From Desulfobulbaceae bacterium (GTDB taxonomy: Bacteria > Desulfobacterota > Desulfobulbia > Desulfobulbales > Desulfocapsaceae): DNA of 52,232 nucleotides. The position numbers and the translations under genes are program-made. The first letter of the stretch is position 1, and every line of letters begins with the position of its first letter. Positions 44,205 to 52,232 of this stretch are shown here, in pieces. The notes under the pieces are model-generated. The model made no database searches. It was given only the letters and a program-made list of their open reading frames with translations, and was not told the DNA's origin. The DNA lies in contig QKIH01000072.1 of the NCBI GenBank assembly GCA_003249645.1, forward strand, positions 1 through 52,232, read 5' to 3'.

Positions 44205-46700
44205 TCAGTTCCCCTCTTCCCAGCGGAAGAATTCGTTTAATTGCTCTGCAATAGACGATTCATCCTTCAAGACCATATCCATGAGTTTTGTTGTGCCAAG
44301 CATCCGCCCCAGAGTGAAAAGCCTTTTTTCCATTTCTTCCCGCGGAAGATTTTCCATTCTGGCATCCAAAAGATCAGTTTTTGTCTGCACCAGAAAACCG
44401 ATTTTTCGCAGGATTTCTTCAATAAATTTGAGCCGCAGCCAACGTCCTTCAATAGTCCCTCCGCCACCGGCAAAACGAAGAGAGCAATAATTCTGAGCAG
44501 GATTTTCACCACATAAACAATCTACCAGAGTAAAATGATAGCCGAACTTGATGTTTAAGTTCATATACTCTTCCCCGCAGATTGCATAGCTGGCCGAGTC
44601 GGCATCGTTCTTAAAGGCAAAGCCGTCTGTCATCGCTGCGTTGTCATACTCTTTCCAGTTATAATACTGACGATTCCCCCAGACGATACTCCGATGACTA
44701 AGTCCTTTCCAGAGTGCCTTAAAGGGTATGCAGTTAATTGAAGAGACGTCAACTGTTTCATCGCCCGCTTTGCTCTCTTCTTTTCTGCTTTTATCCACAT
44801 TGATGGCATAAAGCTCAAACGGCAGATCTGTAATCAGCTTTTTCTTATAGCCGTGACGGCTGCCTGATTTGCCGATATTAAACATCGCCTGCACCCCTTT
44901 CTCGTGGCTGTAACGGACGATATCGTGAATCGATCTGCAGGCACCTGGAACAAAAGCCTTGCTCTCCGGATCAAGTACAGTGAGAGGGGCGACAAACTCA
45001 AGAACAGATTGCAAACGCCTGTAATAAGGAAGCTGAATACGGGTCACGACATTTTTATCAACGGCCCGTTTCAAAGCCTCATCTATACCATCGTAAACCA
45101 CACATGCAACAGAATCCATGGTAACCTTCTGCCCCTGCTGCAGTCTGCTTTTGGCATTTTCAGCGGCAACTATCAGCGGGATACCGAATTCTCTGCAGAT
45201 CGTTGCGAAATGACTGCCGCTGCTTCCGCCGGAGGCAATAACGCCGCTGCAGCTCGGCAGCATCAAAATCAGCGAGGGTGGAATATTTTCAACGAGTAAT
45301 ATGACACCGGACAAATCAGCAGGACAGCCGGTTTCATTTTCCAAAATATGAATAGCTCCTGCGGCTTTCCCTTTTGCTCCGGTCAAGCCTTCTTTCAGGA
45401 TGACCGGCAAATCCGGCTTATACTGATCAATAACCCGACTGAAAGAACCATCATGCTCATTGATAATATGGCTGCTGAACAGATCGGTAATCTTCAGCGG
45501 CCTGCTCTGAAGGATGTAAAGATTGTCATCAGCAACAGCCCATTCAATGTCCTGAGGGGCTTCAAAGAAATCTTCCAGATCAGAACCTATGGAAGCAAGC
45601 TTCTTGATTAACTCAGGATTTGCAGCCTGCGGAGTAATCATTTTATCTTCAATCACCCCGCTCTCTTTATGAATCAGATGCCTTGACGCCAGAGCACAGC
45701 CTGAGACAAGCTTTTCGCCTATTCCTTCCACACAGTGGATCACCGTTGTATTCTCATTATCACCGGTCGGGTCATCGGTATAGACAACCCCGGAAAACTC
45801 GGACGGCACCATTTCAAGAACAAGTACCGCCATAGGCGCTTCCTGATCTTTTATGCCGCTGGTGATCCTATATAAGATTGCCTCAGGGCTGTATTTTGAG
45901 GCCAGTACCTCCAGATAACTGTCCCAGAAACTATCAACAGTGACATTGAGCATCGACTTATATTGGCCGGCATACGAGTTCGGACCATCTTCACACACCG
46001 CACTTGAGCGGACCGCAAGATGTGCAGTTCTTCCGTTGAGACTGAGTTCGCTCAGTTTTTCAAGGGCAGCTCCGACTTCTTCTCTGAGTTTTGTGGGGAT
46101 CACAGCCTCCTTGATCATTTTCCGGAGTTCCCCGGATACTTCCTGAATACAGGAGATATCTTCCAGATCAAGATTTTTCAGGCGCTGGTCAATCTCCGAT
46201 CGCAGCTCATTTTGCCGGATAACCTCGATCCAGCCGACGGTGGTTACAATAAAACCTGACGGAACCAAAGCAGGATAACGTTTTTTTATCAGGCTGAGAT
46301 TAGCGGCTTTATTCCCCATACTGCCAGGATCCGTCTTGTCATCAAGCCATCTGACCATCCTGCCGTTGCCTGTTCGTGTATCTGATGCCAGCAGAAAACG
46401 GATATAATTGTCTATTTTCTTCAAAAAAACAAAGAGCTCCTGATTGCCACGGTGAGACACTGCATTGAGGCAAGTCACCATGCCGAATGCCGCATCATAA
46501 AGCTGCTCATAGCATGCGATAACATGGAGCCACTCAACCGGTCTATCTTTGTAATAAAGATCCTGCAGGTCGGCGATCAGTTCATGGCACTGACTGTCGT
46601 ACTGGAGTAATTTTCTGAAAGAGTCATATGTCTGCCGTTGATGCAGATCAGGGGCAAGAATACGGGTATACCATCTTTGTAAGAAGCCGACTCCTGGCAT
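44205..46700 (-). CDS. PEP-synthase/PPDK-like phosphotransferase
   Basis: An 831-residue protein. After a helical N-terminus (about 1-125) comes a PPDK/PEP-synthase ATP-grasp domain (GNKAANLSLI, HLAVRSSAVCEDG, YAGQYKSML, SGVVYTDDPTG, DIEWAV...LQSRPL). A phosphohistidine swivel domain follows, with H497 in GGSSGSHFATICREFGIP. The last 270 residues are not the PEP/pyruvate TIM barrel of true PEP synthase; I do not recognise them. This layout resembles rifampin phosphotransferase-like enzymes, which use ATP and a His swivel to phosphorylate other substrates. I chose the ATG at 46700, five bases after AGGA. A phosphatase gene follows directly. Confidence 0.82.
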   Translation of the reverse strand: MPGVGFLQRWYTRILAPDLHQRQTYDSFRKLLQYDSQCHELIADLQDLYYKDRPVEWLHVIACYEQLYDAAFGMVTCLNAVSHRGNQELFVFLKKIDNYIRFLLASDTRTGNGRMVRWLDDKTDPGSMGNKAANLSLIKKRYPALVPSGFIVTTVGWIEVIRQNELRSEIDQRLKNLDLEDISCIQEVSGELRKMIKEAVIPTKLREEVGAALEKLSELSLNGRTAHLAVRSSAVCEDGPNSYAGQYKSMLNVTVDSFWDSYLEVLASKYSPEAILYRITSGIKDQEAPMAVLVLEMVPSEFSGVVYTDDPTGDNENTTVIHCVEGIGEKLVSGCALASRHLIHKESGVIEDKMITPQAANPELIKKLASIGSDLEDFFEAPQDIEWAVADDNLYILQSRPLKITDLFSSHIINEHDGSFSRVIDQYKPDLPVILKEGLTGAKGKAAGAIHILENETGCPADLSGVILLVENIPPSLILMLPSCSGVIASGGSSGSHFATICREFGIPLIVAAENAKSRLQQGQKVTMDSVACVVYDGIDEALKRAVDKNVVTRIQLPYYRRLQSVLEFVAPLTVLDPESKAFVPGACRSIHDIVRYSHEKGVQAMFNIGKSGSRHGYKKKLITDLPFELYAINVDKSRKEESKAGDETVDVSSINCIPFKALWKGLSHRSIVWGNRQYYNWKEYDNAAMTDGFAFKNDADSASYAICGEEYMNLNIKFGYHFTLVDCLCGENPAQNYCSLRFAGGGGTIEGRWLRLKFIEEILRKIGFLVQTKTDLLDARMENLPREEMEKRLFTLGRMLGTTKLMDMVLKDESSIAEQLNEFFRWEEGN

Positions 46701-46894
46701 AGATTTCCTGAAAGAAGAAGTTTGAAAATAGTACCCTGTTATTAAGAGCATACCAGATATATGCACATATGCAACTAATCTTGGCCTGTAACAGTTTTCG
46801 TTTTTCTTTGTGAAATAAAATTTTTACTTGTCAAACCGGCTTGTAGTTCGTAGCTTGCCTTTTACAAAATAAGGGACATAACAAGAACACGGAC

Positions 46895-48310
46895 ATGGAT
46901 CAGAACGAACTACTGCAAAAGATATTTTCTCTCCTCTCAGAGTACATTCAACAGGATACTAAAAAACCCTTTCTTGAATATAAATCGCCCAAAGAGCTTA
47001 CCGACATTCTGCAGCTCGACAGGGAGAACACCGAAGGTGATTTCAGCCGTCTTATTGGTTGGGTTGAGCAATACCTCAATTTCGGCATCCGATCCAACCA
47101 TCCGGGCTTTGTCAACCGTATGTGGGCCGGGGCAAACCTCCCTTCCATGATCGGAGAACTGGTTACTGCCGTCTCCAACACTTCTGCCTGCACCTATGAA
47201 TCAGCACCGGTTTCCACTTTGATGGAAAACTACATGCTTGGCCAGATGCTCCAGCTGGTCGGCTATAAATCCGGTGAGGGGCAAATGACTACCGGATCAA
47301 GCAACGCCAATATGATTGCCATGATGGTGGCCAGAAACCGATGTAATGACCATATCAAGACTCAAGGGCTGGCACGCTGCCCTCGTTTGGTAGCCTTTGT
47401 TAACGGCAATGCCCATTATTCAATGGATAAGGCTGCCAATATTTTAGGCATTGGCACCGAAAACCTGATCAAGGTTGATTATAATGAGCGCGGAGAAATG
47501 CTCATCGAGGACCTTGTTGAAAAACTTGACCAATGTCTTGATGACTCAGCTGTTCCCTTTTTTGTAGCAGCCACCGCCGGCACGACCGTCCGCGGGGCCT
47601 ATGACCCGATCGAACCGCTAATTGCTCTGAAAAAGAAATACGGTTTCTGGCTCCATGTCGATGGAGCCTGGGGAGGCGCTGCTATCATGAGTGACCGGCT
47701 CCGTCAAAAATATTTAAAAGGTCTGGATGAAAGCAATTCTTTCACCTGCGATTTTCATAAAATGCTCGGCTCATCGCTGATGTGTAACTTCCTGCTTATC
47801 AACCGGTCGAAAAATACCCTGCAAAATGTGCTGGCAGGCGGTGACGGAAGTTATCTCTTCCGTAACTGCGAGGAAGATGATGTCATCGATCTTGGAACAA
47901 GATCATTGCAGTGCGGCAGGAGGGTTGATGCCCTGAAATGGTTTCTCGACTGGAAATATTACGGGAAAGAAGGTTTTGGCAAACGCATTGAACGGTATCT
48001 TGAACTCATTGAGACCGCAGAAAAAATTGTAGCTGAAACAGAAGAACTGGAGTTTGTCTCGCCTCGGGTCTCTTTTAATCTCTGTTTTCGCTATCTGCCG
48101 AAACACGGAGATATCAACACCTTTAATCAGCAGCTCAGAACCAGGCTTTATACCAAAGGCAGAACGCTGGTCGGTCTTGCCTTTATCAAGGAAAAACTGA
48201 CCATGCGTCTTCTTATCTGCAACCAGACTATCGATGAGCAGGAAGTGCAACGCTTCTTCGATGACCTGCTCGCCGAAGCCCGGCTTCTCGAGGCTAACTC
48301 AGGGAATTAA
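46895..48310 (+). CDS. panP: PLP-dependent decarboxylase, probable aspartate 1-decarboxylase (PanP)
   Basis: A 471-residue group II amino-acid decarboxylase. Key segments are TTGSSNANM, AHYSMDKAA, HVDGAWGGAA (the PLP Asp) and FHKMLGSS with the PLP lysine K289. Family members act on glutamate, aspartate or diaminobutyrate. Its 3' end overlaps convergent panC by 12 bases. Because PanC needs beta-alanine and no panD is visible, an aspartate-to-beta-alanine role, as for PanP of Vibrio, is the best reading. Glutamate decarboxylase activity cannot be excluded from sequence alone. Confidence 0.75.
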   Translation: MDQNELLQKIFSLLSEYIQQDTKKPFLEYKSPKELTDILQLDRENTEGDFSRLIGWVEQYLNFGIRSNHPGFVNRMWAGANLPSMIGELVTAVSNTSACTYESAPVSTLMENYMLGQMLQLVGYKSGEGQMTTGSSNANMIAMMVARNRCNDHIKTQGLARCPRLVAFVNGNAHYSMDKAANILGIGTENLIKVDYNERGEMLIEDLVEKLDQCLDDSAVPFFVAATAGTTVRGAYDPIEPLIALKKKYGFWLHVDGAWGGAAIMSDRLRQKYLKGLDESNSFTCDFHKMLGSSLMCNFLLINRSKNTLQNVLAGGDGSYLFRNCEEDDVIDLGTRSLQCGRRVDALKWFLDWKYYGKEGFGKRIERYLELIETAEKIVAETEELEFVSPRVSFNLCFRYLPKHGDINTFNQQLRTRLYTKGRTLVGLAFIKEKLTMRLLICNQTIDEQEVQRFFDDLLAEARLLEANSGN

Positions 48311-49144
48311 AACGGTATTATCAATCAATCGTATGCCCTGAAGGTTAACGGCCAGAGCCATTAGTGTTTCTCCTTTGACCGTCTCGACAGAATCGATGGT
48401 GACCGGATCACACAGTTCGATGTAGTCGATCTCGATCTCAGGATACTGTGCAAAAATCTCTCTCGCCTTTTGCTGAATCACGTTTGTCTGCCTCTCACCC
48501 TGAGCAACCAATGTTTTAGCCGCTGCAAGAGTTTTTGAAAGGGCAAGAGCCGCTGCACGCTGCTCAGGCTTCAAGTAGGCATTACGTGAACTCATGGCGA
48601 GCCCATCCGCTTCACGAACGATTGGTGCACCGATAATTTTTATACCGAATTTGAGGTCAGCGACCATCTGCCTGATAACAGCAAGCTGCTGAAAATCTTT
48701 TTGCCCGAAAACTGCGACATGGGGCCTGGTGATATTAAAAAGCTGCGTTACCACCGTTGCCACCCCCCTGAAAAAGACAGGACGGGAAAGCCCGCAGAGA
48801 TGATTGGGCAACTTTTCAAGCTTCACAAAGGTCTGGTAATTATCCTGATAGAGTGTTGAATCCTGCGGCACAAAAACGGCATCGACGCCTGCTTCCTTTG
48901 CCTTTGCAAGATCAGCATCCAGATCACGCGGATAAGAATCAAGATCCTCGGTCGGACCGAATTGGGTCGGGTTGACAAAGATAGAAAGTATAAGGCTGTC
49001 ACCCTCTTTCCGGCCAATCTCCAACAAGGAGAGATGCCCTGCGTGCAAATAGCCCATGGTTGGAACAAATGCTATTTTTTTCCCTTCGGCCCGTCTTTTG
49101 TCAGACCACGCCTGCATATCTTCTACACTATGTATAATTTCGAT
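48299..49144 (-). CDS. panC: Pantothenate synthetase
   Basis: Joins pantoate and beta-alanine with ATP to give pantothenate. Motifs: PTMGYLHAGHLSL (HIGH-like), FVNPTQFGP, VFGQKDFQQL and MSSRNAYL (KMSKS-like). The first ATG is at 49117 (MQAWSDKRR), but it lacks a good ribosome binding site and drops the conserved first strand. In frame upstream, the codons read IEIIHSVED before that Met, exactly the family's N-terminus, and begin with ATC at 49144, preceded by AGGTGG. A TAA closes the frame at 49165. No ATG, GTG or TTG lies in between. The extended protein is 281 residues, the normal length. Confidence 0.88.
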   Translation of the reverse strand: MEIIHSVEDMQAWSDKRRAEGKKIAFVPTMGYLHAGHLSLLEIGRKEGDSLILSIFVNPTQFGPTEDLDSYPRDLDADLAKAKEAGVDAVFVPQDSTLYQDNYQTFVKLEKLPNHLCGLSRPVFFRGVATVVTQLFNITRPHVAVFGQKDFQQLAVIRQMVADLKFGIKIIGAPIVREADGLAMSSRNAYLKPEQRAAALALSKTLAAAKTLVAQGERQTNVIQQKAREIFAQYPEIEIDYIELCDPVTIDSVETVKGETLMALAVNLQGIRLIDNTVLIP

Positions 49145-49265
49145 GACGCCACCTCTATCCTGTTATGATTATCTGGTTTGACTGTACTTTTTCTCTACGT
49201 CAAAGCCATTGAGATGTCAACTCTATAAGCTTTTTATTAAAATTTGATTATGCGCATCTTTGCAG

Positions 49266-49294
49266 TTGACCGACGGTCGGTCATATTGTATAGA
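49266..49294 (+). promoter_or_regulatory. Sigma-70 promoter overlapped by a TetR-type operator
   Basis: TTGACC (49266-49271), a 17-base spacer and TATAGA (49289-49294) form a good sigma-70 promoter for the regulator pair starting at 49362. The palindrome TGACCGA-CGG-TCGGTCA (49267-49283) covers the -35 and spacer, a classical repressor position, and resembles known TetR-family operators. Confidence 0.75.
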
Positions 49295-49361
49295 AGATAA
49301 GTTTTATGATCGACCTGCACCAAATGAATAACGAATTTTATACCACTCAAAAGGTGTGACA

Positions 49362-49559
49362 ATGGCATCAAGAGCAAACAGAGAATCAGAGCATTATTAT
49401 GACATACTTCAAGCTGCCAAATATTTCTTTGATACAAAAGGATTTGACCAGACTACCTGCCAGGACATTACAGGCCACATAGGCATCAGCGATATAGAAC
49501 TGCTGCTCTGCTTCGATTCACTTGATGAAATACTTGAGGTAATATGGTCAGAATCGTAA
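49362..49559 (+). CDS. HTH-only TetR-like mini-protein
   Basis: A 65-residue protein that aligns with only the DNA-binding part of TetR regulators: ILQAAKYFFDTKGFDQTTCQ, then DITGHIGIS. The following region, YxHFxSKEEL in normal members, reads LLCFDSLDEILEVIW here and is diverged. There is no ligand-binding or dimerisation domain. AAAGGTG precedes the ATG. The stop overlaps the full TetR gene by 16 bases, so the two are translationally coupled. It may be a decaying duplicate or a small partner that modulates the full repressor. Confidence 0.65.
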   Translation: MASRANRESEHYYDILQAAKYFFDTKGFDQTTCQDITGHIGISDIELLLCFDSLDEILEVIWSES

Positions 49560-50170
49560 AAGCCCCTGAAGAAAGAAGGGAGGAGATTATTCATTGTGCC
49601 TGCCAGCTTTTTTTGAAAAAAGGTTATGAAAAGACGACCATGCAGCACGTCATGGGAGAGTTGCAGATAGCAAAAGGTACAATCTATCACTATTTTCGCT
49701 CCAAGGAAGAACTGCTCGACGCAGTGATCGAGTCTATTGCCGAAAGAAAATATAACGAACTCAGAACGATTCTTGATCAATCACCAGGAAACGGGCTTGA
49801 AAGACTTTTCGTCCTGTCTACTGCAAACCAGAATGCTGTCCATGAAGAGAATTTACTGGCAGAACTTCATAAACCTGTCAATGCCGGGATGCATACGCAA
49901 CTTCTGGCCAGAATGATTACCAACCAGGCAAGGCTCTACGGTGAAGTGATCGAACAAGGCTGCAAAGAGGGGCTTTTTACAACAAAATATCCCAGGGAAT
50001 GCGCAGAGTTTCTGTTGTCCGCCATTTCCTTTCTCACAGATTTCGGAATCTATAACTGGAGTGAAGAAGAGCTGACAAGGCGGATCAACGCAATACCGTC
50101 ACTTGTTGAACAACAGCTCGGTGCCCCTGAAGGGTCCTTCAAGTTTTTGCTGAATCTGAAATACCATTAA
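49544..50170 (+). CDS. TetR/AcrR-family regulator
   Basis: A 208-residue regulator with a textbook N-terminal HTH (CQLFLKKGYEKTTMQHVMGE, then AKGTIYHYFRSKEELLDAV) and a helical C-terminal domain. Start ATG with GAGGT ahead, inside the preceding mini-gene. The palindrome over the shared promoter at 49267-49283 is its probable operator, giving autorepression. It probably also controls the outer-membrane protein gene 25 bases downstream. Confidence 0.9.
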   Translation: MVRIVKAPEERREEIIHCACQLFLKKGYEKTTMQHVMGELQIAKGTIYHYFRSKEELLDAVIESIAERKYNELRTILDQSPGNGLERLFVLSTANQNAVHEENLLAELHKPVNAGMHTQLLARMITNQARLYGEVIEQGCKEGLFTTKYPRECAEFLLSAISFLTDFGIYNWSEEELTRRINAIPSLVEQQLGAPEGSFKFLLNLKYH

Positions 50171-50195
50171 TTATCCAACAAATCCGGTCCAAATA

Positions 50196-51176
50196 ATGAA
50201 AACTGTCGCCATTCTCTCTGCAACGCTTTTTTCCGTCACCCTTATCTGTCATACAGCCATTGCAGAGACAGAACAACCTCAGCAGAAAAATTTCGAGGCA
50301 AGAATCGATATCGGGTTAATGTATCTCAACAGTGCCAACAATCTCAATCCCGAGGCTTCAAGCAGATATATATCCTCACTCGATCAGTCAGCCAAAAGTC
50401 AGACTACATTCATGCCGATGGCTGTCCCGGCGTTTTCCTACACGTTCGAACAATACGATAACACGAAACTGTTTTTCAGCAGCCGCCCTCCCATTGATGA
50501 AGCAGGAAGTTTCGCTCTTGGTCTGGGAGTATCCAAGTCTATTGAAAATCTTGCAGAGACAGAACTCACCATCTTTTTCACACCCTTTGTGGAAGTCTGG
50601 GAAAACCCTTATCTGGTAAACGAAGCCCGCCAGGAAACATCAACCTCACGATATGGCGCCGTCTTACGACTCAAGGACATGTTCAATTCAAAATTCGGCC
50701 TCGACATGATCTATCTCAACGACGATGTCGACGACGATATTATCGGAATGCTTGAGCCTGACCTCCGACGCGATGGTGCAATTTACGCCATTGACACCCA
50801 TTACAGTTTTTCCCCGTTACAAACGCTGCAGATTCGTCCGACAATAGGACTGCGCTACGGTGACTATGATGGCGACGCAAATAGTTTCATTAAATACAAG
50901 GGGCAGCTTGAAGGCAGATACCGTCTTGGCAGAACCATGTTCATGCCTATACTTTCATGCAGCTATAGTGAATACAAGGCAGAAGATCCGATCTTTAACG
51001 AAACCCGCCGGGAAAATGGTTATGGGGCCCATTTCCTGATCAGTCACTTTGCGCCATTAGGTTACAGAAAATGGGCAATAAATATGCTGCTGGGTTACAA
51101 GGTGGGAAATTCAAATATCGATTTTTATGACACCAAAGGCTTTACTTCAGGACTCTTCCTGTCTTATAGCCTCTGA
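50196..51176 (+). CDS. DUF2860 outer-membrane beta-barrel protein
   Basis: A 326-residue exported protein: signal peptide (about 1-23, ending CHTAIAE), then alternating beta strands with aromatic girdles and a C-terminal aromatic-rich strand (TSGLFLSYSL). Segments such as NETRRENGYGA and VGNSNIDFYD match the DUF2860 pattern known from Vibrio and Desulfobacterota. The family's function is unknown; a porin-like or lipid/solute channel is possible. It follows the TetR gene by 25 bases and is probably induced with it. Confidence 0.82.
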   Translation: MKTVAILSATLFSVTLICHTAIAETEQPQQKNFEARIDIGLMYLNSANNLNPEASSRYISSLDQSAKSQTTFMPMAVPAFSYTFEQYDNTKLFFSSRPPIDEAGSFALGLGVSKSIENLAETELTIFFTPFVEVWENPYLVNEARQETSTSRYGAVLRLKDMFNSKFGLDMIYLNDDVDDDIIGMLEPDLRRDGAIYAIDTHYSFSPLQTLQIRPTIGLRYGDYDGDANSFIKYKGQLEGRYRLGRTMFMPILSCSYSEYKAEDPIFNETRRENGYGAHFLISHFAPLGYRKWAINMLLGYKVGNSNIDFYDTKGFTSGLFLSYSL

Positions 51177-51246
51177 TAACAACTTCTCAGTCTTAAGCTG
51201 AAACGTATTGAAAATATCCTGAGTTTTGACCGGCAGTTACGGCGGT

Positions 51247-52041
51247 TTATTCCTGATCTTTTACAGGGGAAAATCCGAGTACTTCTGTTTTGTTTACAGT
51301 AACTGCCACATTTCCTCTTTTATGGCCGGTTTCTACATACTTATGCGCTTCTATCATTTGTTCAAAGCTATATATTCTATCATTAACCGGTTTAATAATA
51401 TTTTTCTGAACTAATTCGTTTATCCTCAATAATCGACTTGAATCCAGCAGCAGAGCTTCATCATCAATTGAAATAAAATTGGTCTTATCATGGAGATGAT
51501 TTTTACATGCCATTTTTAGTTCTGAGTTCCTGGCTTTTCCAACGCAATCAAAAACAAGATCATATTGCTCAAGTTTGTTTATCGATTTTTTATCGGTATA
51601 ATCAAGTAATTTATGAGCACCAAGAGTCCTCATGAACTCAAACTTATTTTCTCTACAAACACAGGTTATCTCTGCACCAAGATTTTTCAGATATTGAGTG
51701 GCAAAAACACCAGAGATGCTTGAAGATCCATATATCAGAACCCTGTCCCCTGCGTTTATTGTTTTCTTTTCAAGAAACTGCTGAGCTAATAAGCCGCCAT
51801 AAGCAACAGATGTGGCTTCTTCAAAAGAAATATTATCAGGCATTAATGCTACACAACCTTGTTTAGAGTTGATCTCTCTAATTTTCTTGTATTCAGCATA
51901 GGCCCCCAACGAAAAACCGCTAAGACCATATACTTTGTCACCAACACGGAAGTTATTCGTTTTTTCGCCAATTTCTTCGATAACTCCAGAGAAAACTTGT
52001 CCAATAATTTCCTTCCTGGGTTTTAAAATGCCGATCATCAA
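51247..52041 (-). pseudogene. Alcohol dehydrogenase/quinone reductase (MDR), N-terminally truncated
   Basis: The frame encodes most of a zinc-independent MDR protein: GQVFSGVIEEIGEK, the NAD(P)-binding GDRVLIYGSSSISGVFA, and ISIDDEALLLD. The only nearby starts are TTG 52041 and ATG 52036-52038. In-frame codons continue upstream to a TAG at 52114-52116 and still match the family as far as IRSSKVSPELVIPFRL. The first 45 or so residues of a normal MDR are absent, and the end of a transposase lies directly there. I read it as a gene cut by an insertion or deletion. The remaining 264-residue frame is otherwise intact. Confidence 0.7.
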
Positions 52042-52096
52042 GCGGAATGGAATAACAAGTTCCGGACTGACTTTTGAACTTCTAATAAATATCTGG

Positions 52097-52231
52097 TTAC
52101 CACCAATCCTCAGCTAATTGAAGCATATGTTGTGGAATTGGTTTTGAATTAACAGCAGCTTTTAACAAAGCATCAAGCATATTTTTTAAATAAAATCGTC
52201 TATTAAAACGATAACAGAACTCGGATAAATA
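52097..52231 (-). mobile_element. C-terminal end of an IS1595/ISXO2-type transposase (partial)
   Basis: The minus-strand frame running off the right edge encodes 44 residues: YLSEFCYRFNRRF, then LKNMLDALLKAAV and a LAEDWW end, stopping at 52097-52099. The YLxEFxxRFNRR segment and the spacing to LAE are typical of the C-terminus of IS1595-family (ISXO2-like) transposases. The rest of the element lies outside the window. I could not define its terminal inverted repeat. Confidence 0.75.
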
Positions 52232-52232
52232 T

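Noticed and set aside
46701..46894. Sigma-54 promoter upstream of the PEP-synthase-like gene
   Set aside because: The best match has twelve bases between GG and GC instead of ten, so it does not fit.
1..52232. CRISPR arrays, rRNA and tRNA genes
   Set aside because: No regularly spaced direct repeats and no cloverleaf or rRNA-like sequence were seen on reading through the window; a covariance-model scan would be needed to exclude small RNAs.

Overview
The window looks like a chromosome segment of a marine, anaerobic, sulfate-reducing-type Desulfobacterota bacterium, close to the Desulfobulbaceae/Desulfobulbales. This rests on gene content: a propionate/methylmalonyl-CoA module with a Na+-pumping decarboxylase, a cytoplasmic molybdopterin oxidoreductase with a TauE/SafE-type permease, and many c-di-GMP and two-component proteins. 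The taxonomic call is inference. No rRNA, tRNA or CRISPR array was seen.

Layout. 1-2200 is AT-rich and gene-poor: two terminators and one small Tat-signal reading frame interrupted by an in-frame TGA. 2201-7734 is a polysaccharide synthesis/export locus: a PilZ-HlyD adaptor (Alg44-like), an Alg8-like synthase fused to a right-handed beta-helix domain, and, convergently, a TolC-like outer-membrane factor. 8215-16719 is a sensory/c-di-GMP block: a 1925-residue hybrid kinase, an HD-GYP response regulator and a GGDEF diguanylate cyclase. The first block holds a c-di-GMP receptor and the second holds predicted enzymes that make and break c-di-GMP, so they probably form one signalling unit. 17122-17742 is a DUF2939-like membrane protein.

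18414-28226 is the propionate module: TetR regulator, propionyl-CoA synthetase, split methylmalonyl-CoA mutase with MeaB, epimerase, and the four core subunits of a sodium-pumping methylmalonyl-CoA decarboxylase. It links propionate/propionyl-CoA to succinyl-CoA and couples (de)carboxylation to the sodium gradient. A NorQ/CbbQ-type AAA+ ATPase with a NorD/CbbO-type VWA protein follows (28401-31411), then a redoxin, an Fsr-like MFS transporter and a DUF937 protein.

34018-46700 is a long block entirely on the minus strand. In transcription order it encodes a PEP-synthase-like phosphotransferase, a dual-specificity phosphatase fused to a Cys-cluster domain, a sigma-54 response regulator, a small membrane protein, a PAS histidine kinase, a single-domain response regulator, a TSUP permease with a large exported domain, an EMC3/Oxa1-like membrane protein, a molybdopterin oxidoreductase lacking a Tat signal, and its four-cluster Fe-S partner. 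A near-consensus sigma-54 promoter lies at 41537-41552, with a palindrome on the predicted start site and another about 150 bp upstream.

46895-49144 pairs a PLP decarboxylase (PanP-like aspartate decarboxylase) with convergent panC, which appears to use a non-canonical start codon. 49266-51176 is a self-regulating cassette: an operator-overlapped sigma-70 promoter, a 65-residue TetR-type HTH-only protein, a full TetR regulator and a DUF2860 outer-membrane protein. The right edge holds an alcohol dehydrogenase remnant lacking its N-terminus, next to the C-terminal end of an IS1595/ISXO2-type transposase.
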